From Castor canadensis (taxonomy: Eukaryota; Chordata; Mammalia; Rodentia; Castoridae): a DNA stretch of 64,000 bases. The DNA lies in assembly GCF_047511655.1 (NCBI RefSeq), contig NC_133386.1:78991501-79055500 (forward strand), read 5' to 3'. The notes under the pieces were generated by a model. That model had not been told where the DNA came from. It worked only from the letters and a program-made list of their open reading frames with translations, and ran no database searches. Within the stretch, counting starts at the first letter, position 1; every line of letters begins with the position of its first letter. The translations under genes and the position numbers were made by a program. Of this stretch, positions 1-8,643 are shown in pieces.

Positions 1-230
1 TTTATTGAGGGAAGGGGAGTTACCTGTTTTGCCAGGTGAGGGAAGGGAAGAAGGGCTGGGATCTCTTGGTAGGTCTTTTTTTTTTACTACCTTGAACTTG
101 GAGGTGGGGAGACATTACGTCATCACCTGGCTTCTCTCACCTGTGGGCTAGGGGAGACGACCTTGAGCCAAGAGGGGGAGCAGTCCCAGACTATCCCTAA
201 CCTATCCTGCCTCAGAACCCACATTTTCTA
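1..230 (-). repeat. LTR-like fragment, cut by the window edge
   Basis: The stretch opens with TTTATT, a minus-strand AATAAA, followed by GC-richer sequence ending near CCTGCCTCAGAACCC. The same overall layout (TTTATT, a CCAGGTGAGGG block, GCCTGCCTCAG) recurs at 11,085-11,420, so both may belong to one LTR family on the minus strand. No terminal repeats can be seen because the left side is outside the window. Confidence 0.25.
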
Positions 231-399
231 GTTTACATGAAAAAGTAATTAATTATCAAATCTCAGAGAGGGCCTTATAGAGTGTATGGGCCTGTAACAA
301 TTAGCTTCAGGGCTTGTTCTTGCTTCTGGGTAGAAGAGTGAAAGCTTGTACTTTTGCACTAACAACACTGGGTGGGATTCAATTGGATCTGGATGCCAA

Positions 400-720
400 T
401 TTTTTTTTAATTACAATTTCCTTACTTCCTGAATGTTTTTTTGCTTTGAAAAATGAGAATAGATTCCCAGGAAGTTGCAAAAATAATTGAAAGTTCCCTT
501 ATATGCTTTTCCCAGTGTCTTTCAGTGATTACATCTTAAATACAGTACAAATCTAAACCAAGAAAATTGGTCTTGAAATAATCCATAAGCCTTATTGAAA
601 TTTCACCCTTTTTACATGTACTCATTTTGTAGGGGTGTGTGTGTGTGTGTGTGTGTACAGTTCTTTGCAATTGTACAGAAGCATAAACCCACCACAAAGT
701 CAAGATAGTGAAACTGGAGT
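400..720 (-). repeat. Old L1 (L1ME-like) fragment, first part
   Basis: The text around 465-560 (CCCAGGAAGTTGCAAAAATA, then a CAGTG...ACATCTTA block) resembles ancient mammalian L1 3' regions. It appears to continue at 1310-1725 after an interruption by LTR-like sequence. A (GT)n tract sits inside it. No coding capacity remains. Confidence 0.45.
635..656. repeat. (GT)n microsatellite
   Basis: Eleven uninterrupted GT units. Short and likely polymorphic. Confidence 0.9.
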
Positions 721-729
721 TTTAGGTCT

Positions 730-1310
730 CAGGCTCAAACTCCTGGGATTGCACAGGTCATATACAACCACTTGACCCTAAAAAACAAGTAAAGAAACAT
801 GGTGAAGGACACAGAAAGATTTATTATGTAGCCTGGGACACACTGCAGGAAGAGGCAAAGTTAACACTTCAGCCCATCTTTGGGGTACAGACATGAGCTT
901 TAAGTTTAAATAGACAAAGAATTCAGGGCAGGGGAAGAGAGCTATGCCTAATTATTGAACAGTCTTGGTCACAGGTATTTTCCAGTAGACCATCATCACA
1001 GTCCTTGTTATCTCTGTCATCACTGGTCAGGATAAACAAGTCATTGTTTTCCTAATAGGTGATCTGTTCTGCATGGCTCTGCTGTATCTTTCCTTGGGGC
1101 TGTTTCCCCTATACCTCTTTGTAAACATATTATTGCTAAATCCTGCCTTCCTGAATTCCAAGGTTATTGTAGAGCGACTGCAAGGAAAGCAGCTCAGAGC
1201 AAAGATAAATACAAAATGCAGGCAGGGATGCCTAGATTTTCTCCCACTTTCAGTTAATTCGTGGTCCCAAGTAAGGAGTCAGTGCTTTTTAGCAAAAGCA
1301 GTTTAAGCAC
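730..1310 (-). repeat. LTR-like insertion within the old L1
   Basis: It separates two pieces of what looks like one ancient L1 (400-720 and 1310-1725). A minus-strand AATAAA lies at 820-825. A 77-codon reading frame at 1073-1306 has no family resemblance. The family and exact ends were not established. Confidence 0.3.
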
Positions 1311-1725
1311 CTGTTATATTAGTACACCTGTCCATTATCAAATTTTCTCCTTCACACTGCTTCTTTTTAGTCACAACTACCTTCTTCCTTTCCTAACTCC
1401 CAGCAACCAAATCTATCACCATTTTTATTTTTCGTCATTTCAAGAAGGTTATATAAATGGAATACTATGTGATCTTTTGAGGTTGGATTTTTGGGGAGAG
1501 GTTTTTTTTTTTTTTGTCTTTTCTTTTTTGGTGCTGGGATCGAACCCAGGGCCTCATGCATGCTAGGCAAGCGCTGTACCACCGAGCTATATCCCAGCCC
1601 TGAGGTTGGATTTTTGACAATTTGCTCTTGAAGTCCACATAGGTTGTTAAATGTAACAGTATTTAGTTACTTTTTAATTGTTGAGTAGTGTTCTATACAA
1701 CTTAAATACTATAGTGTGTGTTTAG
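1310..1725 (-). repeat. Old L1 (L1ME-like) fragment, second part
   Basis: It contains TCACAACTACCTTCTTCC, TTTCGTCATTTCAAGAAGG and TTGAGTAGTGTTCTATAC, all typical of ancient L1 3' ends on the minus strand. It is interrupted at 1494-1600 by an ID SINE whose target duplication falls inside this L1, so the SINE is younger. Confidence 0.5.
1494..1600 (-). mobile_element. ID-type tRNA-derived SINE with target duplication
   Basis: On the minus strand it reads as a tRNA-like head with an A box (TAGCTCGGTGGTACAGCGC) and a B box (GGTTCGATCCC), followed by an A-rich tail (the T-run at 1503-1515 on the plus strand). The 16-bp duplication TGAGGTTGGATTTTTG is perfect at 1478-1493 and 1601-1616, which defines the insertion exactly and suggests a fairly recent event. 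Confidence 0.9.
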
Positions 1726-1742
1726 CCAGGTGAAGAAGTTAC

Positions 1743-1925
1743 TGTTAGGGTAAGAGGCCGGCCACCTTCTGAGAGGACAAAGGACACTCGAGACAAAGGA
1801 GGTCACACAGCAAGGTTTATTTCTAGCCTATCTTCCTCTTCACGAGGTTAACCAAGGGTCATGCCAGTTATAGCTGATTTCTAGGCTAGGTGGGCTGCCA
1901 GTTAAAGGCCCCAACAGTTATAAAT
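1743..1925 (-). repeat. LTR-like fragment
   Basis: It begins TGTTAGGG, as LTR ends in this window do, and has a minus-strand AATAAA at 1816-1821. It is followed by AT-rich ATAAATATTGTTTA repeats to about 1990. The family is not recognised. Confidence 0.3.
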
Positions 1926-2011
1926 ATTATAACAACAGTTATAAATATTGTTTATTTATAAACAATATAAATATTGTTTATTGTTTATTTAGGAGAGGGA
2001 GGTTGTTCATT

Positions 2012-2122
2012 TATTTTTTGAGACAAAGTTTTCCTATGTACCCTAGTCTGAACTTGAACTCAAAATCCTCCTGCCTCAGCCTCCCTAGTGGTGGGATTCC
2101 AGGCATGTACCACCACACTTAA
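2012..2122 (-). mobile_element. B1-like (7SL-derived) SINE
   Basis: The order TTTGAGACAAAG, CTTGAACTCAAAATCCTCC, TGCCTCAGCCTCC, GGGATTCCAGGCATGTACCACC is the minus-strand signature of 7SL-derived B1-type SINEs. Moderately diverged. Confidence 0.75.
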
Positions 2123-2289
2123 CTCTTTCTGGTTTTTAAACTGATGCCTTCCTCAAGTGAGTCAGCATGGCAGAGCCCAGGTAAAGTTTGTACCCATGTC
2201 TCCTAACAGGTCTTTTATCATCCATAGCTCCTACAGGTCAGTTGCAATACAGTTTCTAACACGTAGAGAGTAGACAGAAACGCATACTG

Positions 2290-3600
2290 AATACCCATGT
2301 CTATCCCTGGGCTTCAGTGACTCTCATCATCTGCCACTGTTTTCACATCTACCTCCACCCACTCTCCCCACCAACACTTGTATTTTGAAACAATCCCAGA
2401 TGGTGTAATTCTACCTGTAAATATTTCAGTATGTATCTCCAAAAATTAAAACTTTTTAAAAACATAACTAAATGCCATTATCCCAATATCATACCTTGTC
2501 TTCCTACAGAAGTTGATATTGAAACAGAGTTGAGTGAAAATAGTCTATTTGAAAGTAATATACACAGGAAAGGGGTGGGGGAGAAGTGAGGCAGCAAAGG
2601 GAAAGTTGTAAGTTGGACATTTAAAAAAGCCTGCTCTTTGCAAGTATTAATTCCTGAGCACTTGTAGAAAGCTACATGAGCAGACAGATAGGACATCAGA
2701 GAGCAGAGAAAATGCTCCATAAAAGAAATGCAGGTGTAGCATGTAGTGCAGTGTAAGGTGAAGGTCTACAGAATGTAGGGACCAACAGCATCTACACAGG
2801 TCTAAAAGCTATGAAATAGCAATAGTCAGTGTTCTAATTTTCCCTAATGTCTCATAATTAAAATTTTTTCACATTTGATATTGACTAAATCACTATCCAA
2901 AGAAGGTCCATACCTCATAATTGACATATATGCTTTTAAAATCTCTTTGTCTTGCAACTTTTTATTTTGAAAGTTTTAAACATCTAAGAAATTTGGAAGA
3001 ATTTTGTTAAACCAACTGTATATCCACCAAGAATATATCATTAATATTATAAATACACTTTCTTTATCACATAGCTATCCATATATTTATCCCTTTATCC
3101 ATCTTATATTTAGATGCATTTCATAGTAAGTTGTAAATTTCAAATTAACACAGTTGCTTAAGCAGTTTGGCATAAAAATTAGTACTGAAGTTCATATTAT
3201 TTACTATTTTCTTTGAGGTAAAATTTATATACAATATAACACAAAAATTTTATTGTACCTTTGTTGAATCTTGACATATGCATATTCCTATGTAATCTAC
3301 ACCCTTATCATGATAGGGAACATTTCCACCAACTCAGAAACTTCCCTGAAACTCCTTTCCACTCAGCCCCTATCTTCAACTCCTCAAAGGGAACCAATGT
3401 TCTGATTTTTACCTAATATTGTTCACAATCTTCTCTTATTTTTTCTTAATATCTGTAGAATCTATAGTGATAGTTACTCTTTCATTCTTGGTACTGATAA
3501 CTGGTGCTTTTATTTCCTATGGGTCTCTTCACATTTCTGCACATCTTGTGAGCATAGGTCTTTAACAAAGACTATCTTTTCAAGATGTTTGTATATTGAA
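2290..3600 (-). repeat. Degraded ancient L1-like sequence
   Basis: Blocks such as TTTGAAACAATCCCAGATGG (2384-2403), GTATGTATCTCCAAAAATTA, and the 3180-3480 stretch resemble 3' parts of very old L1 subfamilies. Boundaries are approximate and several fragments may be mixed. The 80-codon frame at 2478-2720 is not coding. Confidence 0.35.
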
Positions 3601-3604
3601 CAGT

Positions 3605-3995
3605 GTGGTAATAAGATTTTTCATCACTGTGACAAAATATCTGACAGAACAACTTAAAAGGATCATGGTTTCAGTCCATAGTTGACTAGTTTTGTTGTTT
3701 TGGGGTCATAGTGAGGCAAAATATCATGGAAGAGAGAGAACATGTGGTAGAGTAGAATGGTTTATCTCATGGTGGACAGGAGGCCGAGGGAGACAGAGAA
3801 AGGCCCAGGACAAGATATAGCCCTCAAGGGCACCCCCCCCCACCAGTGACCTACTTCCTCCAGCTAGGCTCTACCGTCTAAGGCTTTCAGAACCTCCCAA
3901 AATAGGGCCACCAGCTGGAGACCAAGTCTTCAATATATGAGTCATTTTGAGGGCCATTTCATATCCAAACTATAACAAATAGCCTTGGGAAATAG
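3605..3995 (-). repeat. MaLR-type LTR (MLT1/MST-like)
   Basis: On the minus strand it begins TTATAGTTTGGATATGAAAT and contains GAGGTTCTGAAAGC, TAGCTGGAGGAAGTAGGTCAC and the reverse of CACTGTGACAAAATATCTG near its far end. The same layout is repeated at 4345-4812, 28,195-28,580 and 31,065-31,440. It includes a C-run at 3832-3840. Solo LTR, no internal sequence seen. Confidence 0.6.
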
Positions 3996-4344
3996 TGACA
4001 ATGGCTTCTTTTAGAGCAGAGGGCAAGCTTGTTACTTTCTGGCATAATGAAGATAATGCTACCTTGGGGTAAAACTCAGGCAGGTTTGCTTGCAGTCCAT
4101 TACAAAGGTTAAGTTTCCATTAACTTGAGATTTCCAATGTGCAATGGCAACCCAATTTATTTATGACATCTACCTGTCACATGTGTCATTCCTGTGGAAC
4201 TTGGGGGCCAAAAGGAACTGACATAAAATTCATGCTGCTTGCATGAGCAACAAAGTCCTCATCTCTGACCCAGAAATTTCTCTAGGGTTAGCATCCATGA
4301 AAAATGTGATAGGATAATCTATTAGCTTTGCAAGTAGGGTTCTG
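3996..4344. other. Intergenic stretch, nothing recognised
   Basis: No open frame, repeat signature or regulatory motif that I can support. Confidence 0.4.
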
Positions 4345-4812
4345 TGCTAGTTACCTTTTGTCATTGTGGAAAAATACTTGAGAAAACAACTTTATAGAGG
4401 AAGGATTTATTTTTGGTTCAGTTTCAGAGGTTTCCATCCAGGATGACTGGTTCCATTGCCATGGGCCTGTGATAAGGCAGAATTATCATGGCAGGGAGGA
4501 GTGTCAAGGGAGGAGCCTCTTCACCTGACTGCAGTCAGGAAGCAGAGAGACAAAGATAGGAAGAGGCTGGGGACAAGACATACTCTTTAAAAGTCACACT
4601 CCCAGTGACCTAGTTCCTCCAAATCAGGCCCCACTTCCACAGTTTCCATCACCTCCCAATAGTTCATTCAATTATGAATCCATCAGTAGATTAATCATGA
4701 TTTGGTCAGTACTTTCATGATCTAGTCACTTCTCCCAAACCCCCATTAGCTGCCAACCAAGCCTTTTTAACACACAATCCTTCAGGGGACATTTCCCATT
4801 CAAACCATACAG
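4345..4812 (-). repeat. MaLR-type LTR, second copy
   Basis: It shares GTCATTGTGGAAAAATACTTG, the AGTGACCTAGTTCCTCC block, CACCTCCCAATAG and the terminal GGGGACATTTCCCATTCAAACC with the 3605-3995 element. A 90-base AT-rich insertion follows the CACCTCCCAATAG block. Confidence 0.6.
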
Positions 4813-4829
4813 TTATAATCTCAGACCTC

Positions 4830-5225
4830 TGAATTTCTTGAAAGTTCACAATATTTATTTCTTCTGGATTACTAATTCCATCAGGAATTTATTAATTTTG
4901 TTCATCTTTTCAGAAAGCAATGTTCAGCTTTTGTGTGTGTGTGGTACTAGTGAACCAAGAGCCTCGTACAGGCTAGACATGTTCTCTACCTCTTAGATAG
5001 TCCTATTTAATTGATTTCTGCCCTTGTTTTTATTATTTCCTTTCTCTTACTTATTTTTGATTTACTTTACTTTACTTTTCCTTTTCTAGCATCTTAATGT
5101 GTAGGCTCAGCTCTTCAAGTTTAGATTTTTCTTTGCTAGTATAAATGTTTAAAGTTGTTTAAAGCCATAAGTTTCTGAGTAAGTGCTAGTTTAATTGCAG
5201 CATACAAAATTTGACATGTATTATT
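4830..5225 (-). repeat. Old L1 ORF2-derived fragment with ID remnant
   Basis: Antisense L1 ORF2-like text (TGATTTCTGCCCTTGTTTTTATT, AAGCCATAAGTTTCTGAG). It seems to continue at 5413-5477 and again on the far side of the provirus (9145 onward). A decayed ID-type SINE (GTACTAGTGAACCAAGAGCC) lies at 4941-5000. Confidence 0.4.
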
Positions 5226-5249
5226 TTCTTTTTCTTTCTTTCCTTTTTT

Positions 5250-5412
5250 CCCCCTTATTTTTGGTGTTGAGATTAGAAACTAGGGTCTGCTGCATGCAAG
5301 GAAGTGCTCTGTCATTGTGCTACTAAGTAGCTCAGGCTGGCCTGAAACTTGTGATCCCCCTGCCTCAGCTTCCCCAGAGCTGGGATTACAGGCATATACC
5401 TCCAAACCAGAA
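5250..5412 (-). mobile_element. ID + 7SL-like composite SINE
   Basis: A decayed ID head (TTTTTGGTGTTGAGATTAG...GTGCTCTGTC) is joined to a 7SL-like unit (GCTCAGGCTGGCCTGAAACT, CTGCCTCAGCTTCC, TGGGATTACAGGCATATACC). This composite layout also occurs at 30,663-30,980 and 49,265-49,710. Confidence 0.65.
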
Positions 5413-5477
5413 GTATTATTATTTCCACTCAGTGTGAGATACTATCTAACTTCCTTTGTGATTTTTTCTTTGAGAAA

Positions 5478-5481
5478 TGGG
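5478..5481. repeat. Provirus target site duplication, left
   Basis: TGGG directly precedes the provirus end TGTTAGG. The identical TGGG follows the other end at 9141-9144. Four bases is the usual duplication length for gammaretroviral integration. Confidence 0.9.
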
Positions 5482-5985
5482 TGTTAGGATCCCTGAGAGA
5501 CAGAAAGCCACGCGTGAATGCAATCAACAAAGCAGAGTTTATTGGGCTGGCTAGCCAGGGTCGAGCTCCCACACGGACACGGACACGCAGGACCGGTTAG
5601 GAAAACACGACCCTGAGCCTCTTTAGGGGAGATCTTATATAGACCATTACCTGCCATTACAGCAAAAGCCCGCGCGGCACATAGCCAATGATTTTGTAAC
5701 ACCACATACATTTTCAGCCTATCCATTTAAGGGTACGTGTACTTCTTAGCCTATAGAGTAAAAGGTCAGCAGTTGCGCGCATATTTTCGTTATCAACATT
5801 GAGCAAGCAGGCAGAGCACATCTTGCACATATATCCCGTCATCTTTCGCAACCTGCTCACATTCCTCACATTCTATATGCCCGAGCCGAGCCCTGCTGCT
5901 CTGCTTATCTTATCTACACGGGGCGTTTGGTACTGGTCTCCCCAACAAGGGGGTTGGGGTCCGCTGAGACATCCTATTCCTTTCA
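5482..5985 (-). repeat. 3' LTR of the provirus (504 bp)
   Basis: Bounded by the polypurine tract on the env side and the TGGG duplication outside. On the element strand a TATATAAG box lies at 5641-5634 and AATAAA at 5543-5538, giving U3-R-U5 order. It has one extra GGACAC unit near 5576-5587 compared with the other LTR, plus one extra base at about 5973. It keeps more CpGs than the 5' LTR. Confidence 0.93.
5634..5641 (-). promoter_or_regulatory. LTR TATA box (3' LTR)
   Basis: TATATAAG on the minus strand, about 95 bases upstream of the AATAAA in the same LTR. It could drive transcription out toward lower coordinates. Confidence 0.6.
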
Positions 5986-6001
5986 TTCCCCCCTTTTCTT
6001 T
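5986..6001 (-). other. Polypurine tract of the provirus
   Basis: AAAGAAAAGGGGGGAA on the element strand, abutting the TGAAAGG start of the 3' LTR. This is the expected plus-strand primer of reverse transcription. Confidence 0.9.
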
Positions 6002-6268
6002 GGCCTAAATTGAGGAATCATTCTCAAGGGGATGAAGAGCCTGATATTGTTGGCGGAGGACCAGAAGTTGGATAGTATTAATTCGATTTTTGACAAAAGT
6101 CATAAGTCGGTTTAGAATCCAGGGTCCTATGGTAACAAGTAATAGGAGGATTATTATTGGCCCTGCCAGTGCAGATAAAAGGGTAGCTAACCATGGGGAC
6201 TGGTTAAACCAAGACTCGAACCAGCTTTCCCCGGCCTCTTTTTCTCGTTTTCTTTGTTCTAGGCTCTT

Positions 6269-6547
6269 TCAGAGTTTAGACATGGAGTCACGAACAACTC
6301 CGGTATGGTCGGCGTAAAAACAACATTCTTCCCCTAGAGCAACACATAGTCCCCCCTTTTGGAGGAACAACAAGTCCAGACCTCGTTGGTTTTGAAGTAC
6401 TACCTCAGACAGAGAAGTAAGGGATTTTTCTAGGTGGCTAATGGAGGTTTCTATTCTCTCTATATCTTCATCTATGGCTGCGCGCAGCGAAGACATCCCT
6501 TTATGTTGAGTAGCCAGGGAGGCTATGCCAGTTCCTGCCCCAGTCAC
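6269..6547 (-). pseudogene. Env transmembrane-subunit fragment between two stops
   Basis: Part of the same env frame. It covers the end of the fusion-peptide region, the N-terminal heptad helix, the immunosuppressive-domain-like segment (codons 51-67) and CX6CC (C68, C75, C76). It ends at TGA before the membrane span. The CX6CC motif together with CWLC in SU is characteristic of gamma-type envelopes with covalently linked subunits. Confidence 0.85.
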
Positions 6548-6631
6548 CCCTAGGCTAAGTAGGGTAGCAATGGTTAATGCAGAAATAGGCTCTCTCTTCT
6601 TTCTCTCACCTGTTCCTGTATTCCAGTATGA

Positions 6632-7939
6632 CTATAGACTCTCCTCCGAATGATAGAGGATGCGGGTCAGCACAACCACTATAACACAGAATTCTTTAGA
6701 GCTGTTAAACACCTTAGTGGATAGGCATGGGGTGAGTGCAGACCGCGAGCATAGCCACCACCCATTGTCCCTTGGAATTACCCATTTAATTGTATTTTCC
6801 CAGGTAGGACTGGTGTGAACAACAGTACATAAGTCTCGTCTATTCCTCACTTTTCCTAAGCAGGTTCCTTGTCCGCTTACCTGTTGTATGGTCAGACCTT
6901 TCTTACGGTCTCCCCAGGAACACTGAGTGGGGTAGTCACTAGTCGAGACATTGTAGGTGACATTTAGCCCTATTGCCTCATAGAATGGGGGCCTCACATC
7001 ATAACATAACCAACAGGAGTTAGTCATGTTAGGGTTGGTGTGGTTTAACGTCAGGAATGCAGCATCCACTAGGTCCCAGAGGGGGTCTTTAGATCCGGTC
7101 ATGAGACTGGGTCTCACCAGGGGAGGGCTGGTTCCTGATGGTCTTGGAGTTGTAACATTAGCCCGAGCTATGGTTGAGGGAAGGTGGTGAGTTGTGGAAG
7201 GTTGGGGAGGTGGCTTTACATAGGGTGGCCTAAGTACCTTATTAGGGCCTACTGCTGTGGACGGTGGCCCTATGGGCTCAATCTTTAATCTGACTACTAT
7301 GGTTGAGCCAGCATGTCCACCATATTTATAAAACACAAGTCCCCACACCTTACCTTGTATCCACCCAGGGGTGTCCTCCTTGCCAGTCTCAGTGAAAGTG
7401 ACCTTGATTCTATCTAGATCTGTAGGCCAGCAACTGCGGGTGTGAATCGGAAGGCTTAGGCCCCCCCCCCATCCTGCTTCCCCATCCCCCAGATGGTGGT
7501 GCCCTATGTACAAAGGCAAATGTGAGCAGGTCTGGTTTTGATACTCCCCATTTCCATTCACCATCGTTAGATGTGACGCATGCCCATGACTTACAGAAAG
7601 AGTATTGTATCCGCCCACCATCTTTGCTCTTTTTGTGGCCCGGGCAAGCATAAAACCCATAGCGTCGAGCGTCATTGGGGGGGTGGGGGGGGTGGGGGGG
7701 GTGAACCTGTAGGCCGGATTGATGTCTCTGAAGCAGAATTGTAGTTCCGGCCACCAAGTTCCCAATGGGGCAGTGTGGGTAGTCTCATTGAGGGTGGTAT
7801 GCGTCTCCCCATCGGTGAGTATCCAGGTTTGTTTATAAGGCTGGTGAGGGTTGGTTTCAGCAAAGCTCCTGCTCTGGGCAATGAGCAGGATCAGGAAGAT
7901 CATCCAATTCATTCGTGATGGCTCCTGAAGACTCTGCAT
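6632..7939 (-). CDS. Env surface-subunit ORF, 435 codons, possibly secreted
   Basis: This is the intact 5' part of the env entry, listed separately because it is by far the longest open frame in the window. It starts with MQSLQEPSRMNW. A second Met at residue 10 begins the hydrophobic signal segment and is an alternative start. It contains about ten N-x-S/T sites, including several near the CWLC motif, as expected of a glycoprotein. A homopolymer-like tract (plus-strand G-runs at 7677-7702) encodes a repeated TPP unit near residue 83. The stop at 6634 falls upstream of the cleavage site, so the product would lack the fusion peptide, CX6CC region and anchor. Expression is not shown. Known co-opted SU-only proteins (suppressyn, Refrex-1) make the layout worth noting, but it may simply be decay. 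Confidence 0.6.
   Translation of the reverse strand: MQSLQEPSRMNWMIFLILLIAQSRSFAETNPHQPYKQTWILTDGETHTTLNETTHTAPLGTWWPELQFCFRDINPAYRFTPPTPPTPPMTLDAMGFMLARATKRAKMVGGYNTLSVSHGHASHLTMVNGNGEYQNQTCSHLPLYIGHHHLGDGEAGWGGGLSLPIHTRSCWPTDLDRIKVTFTETGKEDTPGWIQGKVWGLVFYKYGGHAGSTIVVRLKIEPIGPPSTAVGPNKVLRPPYVKPPPQPSTTHHLPSTIARANVTTPRPSGTSPPLVRPSLMTGSKDPLWDLVDAAFLTLNHTNPNMTNSCWLCYDVRPPFYEAIGLNVTYNVSTSDYPTQCSWGDRKKGLTIQQVSGQGTCLGKVRNRRDLCTVVHTSPTWENTIKWVIPRDNGWWLCSRSALTPCLSTKVFNSSKEFCVIVVVLTRILYHSEESL
7677..7702. repeat. G-run triplet tract inside env
   Basis: Three plus-strand G-runs of seven to eight bases separated by single T bases encode repeated Thr-Pro-Pro on the env strand. The tract is prone to slippage. 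Another C-run lies at 7461-7470. Confidence 0.8.
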
Positions 7940-8033
7940 GTTTTTGGGGCCGCAAGAGCTTTAGCTTTAATGGGTTGTCTGGGTGCCGCCATACAGTCCA
8001 CTCTTTAGCCCCTTCTTGTTTTTGATGATTGGC

Positions 8034-8180
8034 TCAACGCACGTGGGAGTAATGGATCCAAGGTCCGATGCCGTCAACCTTGAGGGTGGTAGGGGTAGTA
8101 AACAGTACAACATAAGGTCCTTTCCATCTAGGCTCTAGGGTTTTGGACTGATGCCTTTTAACCCATACCATATCCCCCGG
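8034..8180 (-). pseudogene. pol remnant: integrase C-terminal tail
   Basis: From [11 protein letters not shown] to the stop at 8036-8034 the frame matches the C-terminal module of gammaretroviral integrase, including the RWKGPY motif. Env starts 95 bases further on. The frame upstream of codon 43 of the 90-codon ORF is leader-derived and unrelated, so the gag-pol deletion junction lies close to 8180-8200. Confidence 0.85.
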
Positions 8181-8622
8181 GATAGATAGATAGAACAAAA
8201 AGGGTGAAAGTAACAATAATTCCACACACACAAAACACTCTCCAGCACTCGCTCGGACCGGTCCTTCTCTCACACTGGTGTGCACCCCATTCAACCTCCT
8301 CACCATCCAATTTGGATATCAGGCCGAAAGGCGTCCACTTGACGGGTGGTCTGTCGACTAGTTCAATTAGTTCTTCACCTGGCGCCAGGGTTCCTAAAAT
8401 GCTCGAGCCCAAATGAGAGGAAAGCCTCTCCCAATAGGACCCTGTGGTCCTCCTAGTGAGATTCCCAGAATGAATCTCCCTGGGGATTGGCCGAATCCCC
8501 GCCGCAGCCCAAATGGAACACTCAAGTTCCTCCAAATGAGGGTCTTGGATCCCCTCCCAATGCCTAGGACTTGGGATCGCCCCTGCTTTCTCGCGGGCAA
8601 GTTCTGTCTCTCGAGAAAATGG
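8181..8622 (-). other. Proviral 5' leader joined to pol tail
   Basis: Non-coding leader downstream of the primer binding site, with CGCCAGGTGAAG near 8382-8371 as a possible splice donor for env mRNA. An open frame of 175 codons crosses it (8685-8158) but starts in the LTR and shows no Gag, protease or glycosylated-Gag features I recognise. It is probably fortuitous. ATGGGG at about 8294 is followed by a stop within seven codons, and I cannot tell whether it is the old gag start. Confidence 0.5.
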
Positions 8623-8641
8623 AATCTTGCTGGGGCCTCCA
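8623..8641 (-). other. Primer binding site, tRNA-Gln-like
   Basis: TGGAGGCCCCAGCAAGATT on the element strand, two bases inside the 5' LTR end. It resembles the 3' end complement of tRNA-Gln (TGGAGGCCCCACCGAGATT, from memory) with two differences. tRNA-Pro, used by MLV, fits much worse. Confidence 0.75.
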
Positions 8642-8643
8642 AA

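Larger units (their letters stand above)
6005..7939 (-). pseudogene. Retroviral env, one frame with two nonsense codons
   Basis: Gammaretrovirus-type envelope. From the start at 7939 one frame runs to a terminal TAG at 6007-6005 (644 codons). It is interrupted by a TAG at 6634-6632 and a TGA at 6271-6269, with no frameshift visible. The first open part (435 codons) has a hydrophobic signal segment at residues 10-27, an N-terminal domain, a proline/threonine-rich middle (about residues 215-270) and a CWLC motif at 309-312. That motif is the CXXC that pairs with TM in this family. After the first stop come a basic RKKR cleavage-like site and a hydrophobic fusion-peptide-like stretch. A 92-codon open part follows (6547-6269) with the immunosuppressive-domain-like helix and a CX6CC motif (codons 68-76 of that part). 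After the second stop a hydrophobic membrane span and cytoplasmic tail are still readable. As it stands only a secreted SU could be made. Confidence 0.9.

Noticed and set aside
1367..1582. 71-codon minus-strand frame
   Set aside because: Formed by an ID SINE and its A-rich tail running into old L1 text.
5484..6008. Short frames inside both LTRs (for example 5484-5726 and 8670-8882)
   Set aside because: They are the same LTR sequence read in both copies and are explained by regulatory LTR DNA.
7410..7881. Minus-strand frames of 115 and 69 codons overlapping env
   Set aside because: Shadows of the env frame; the second is driven by the C-run giving polyproline.
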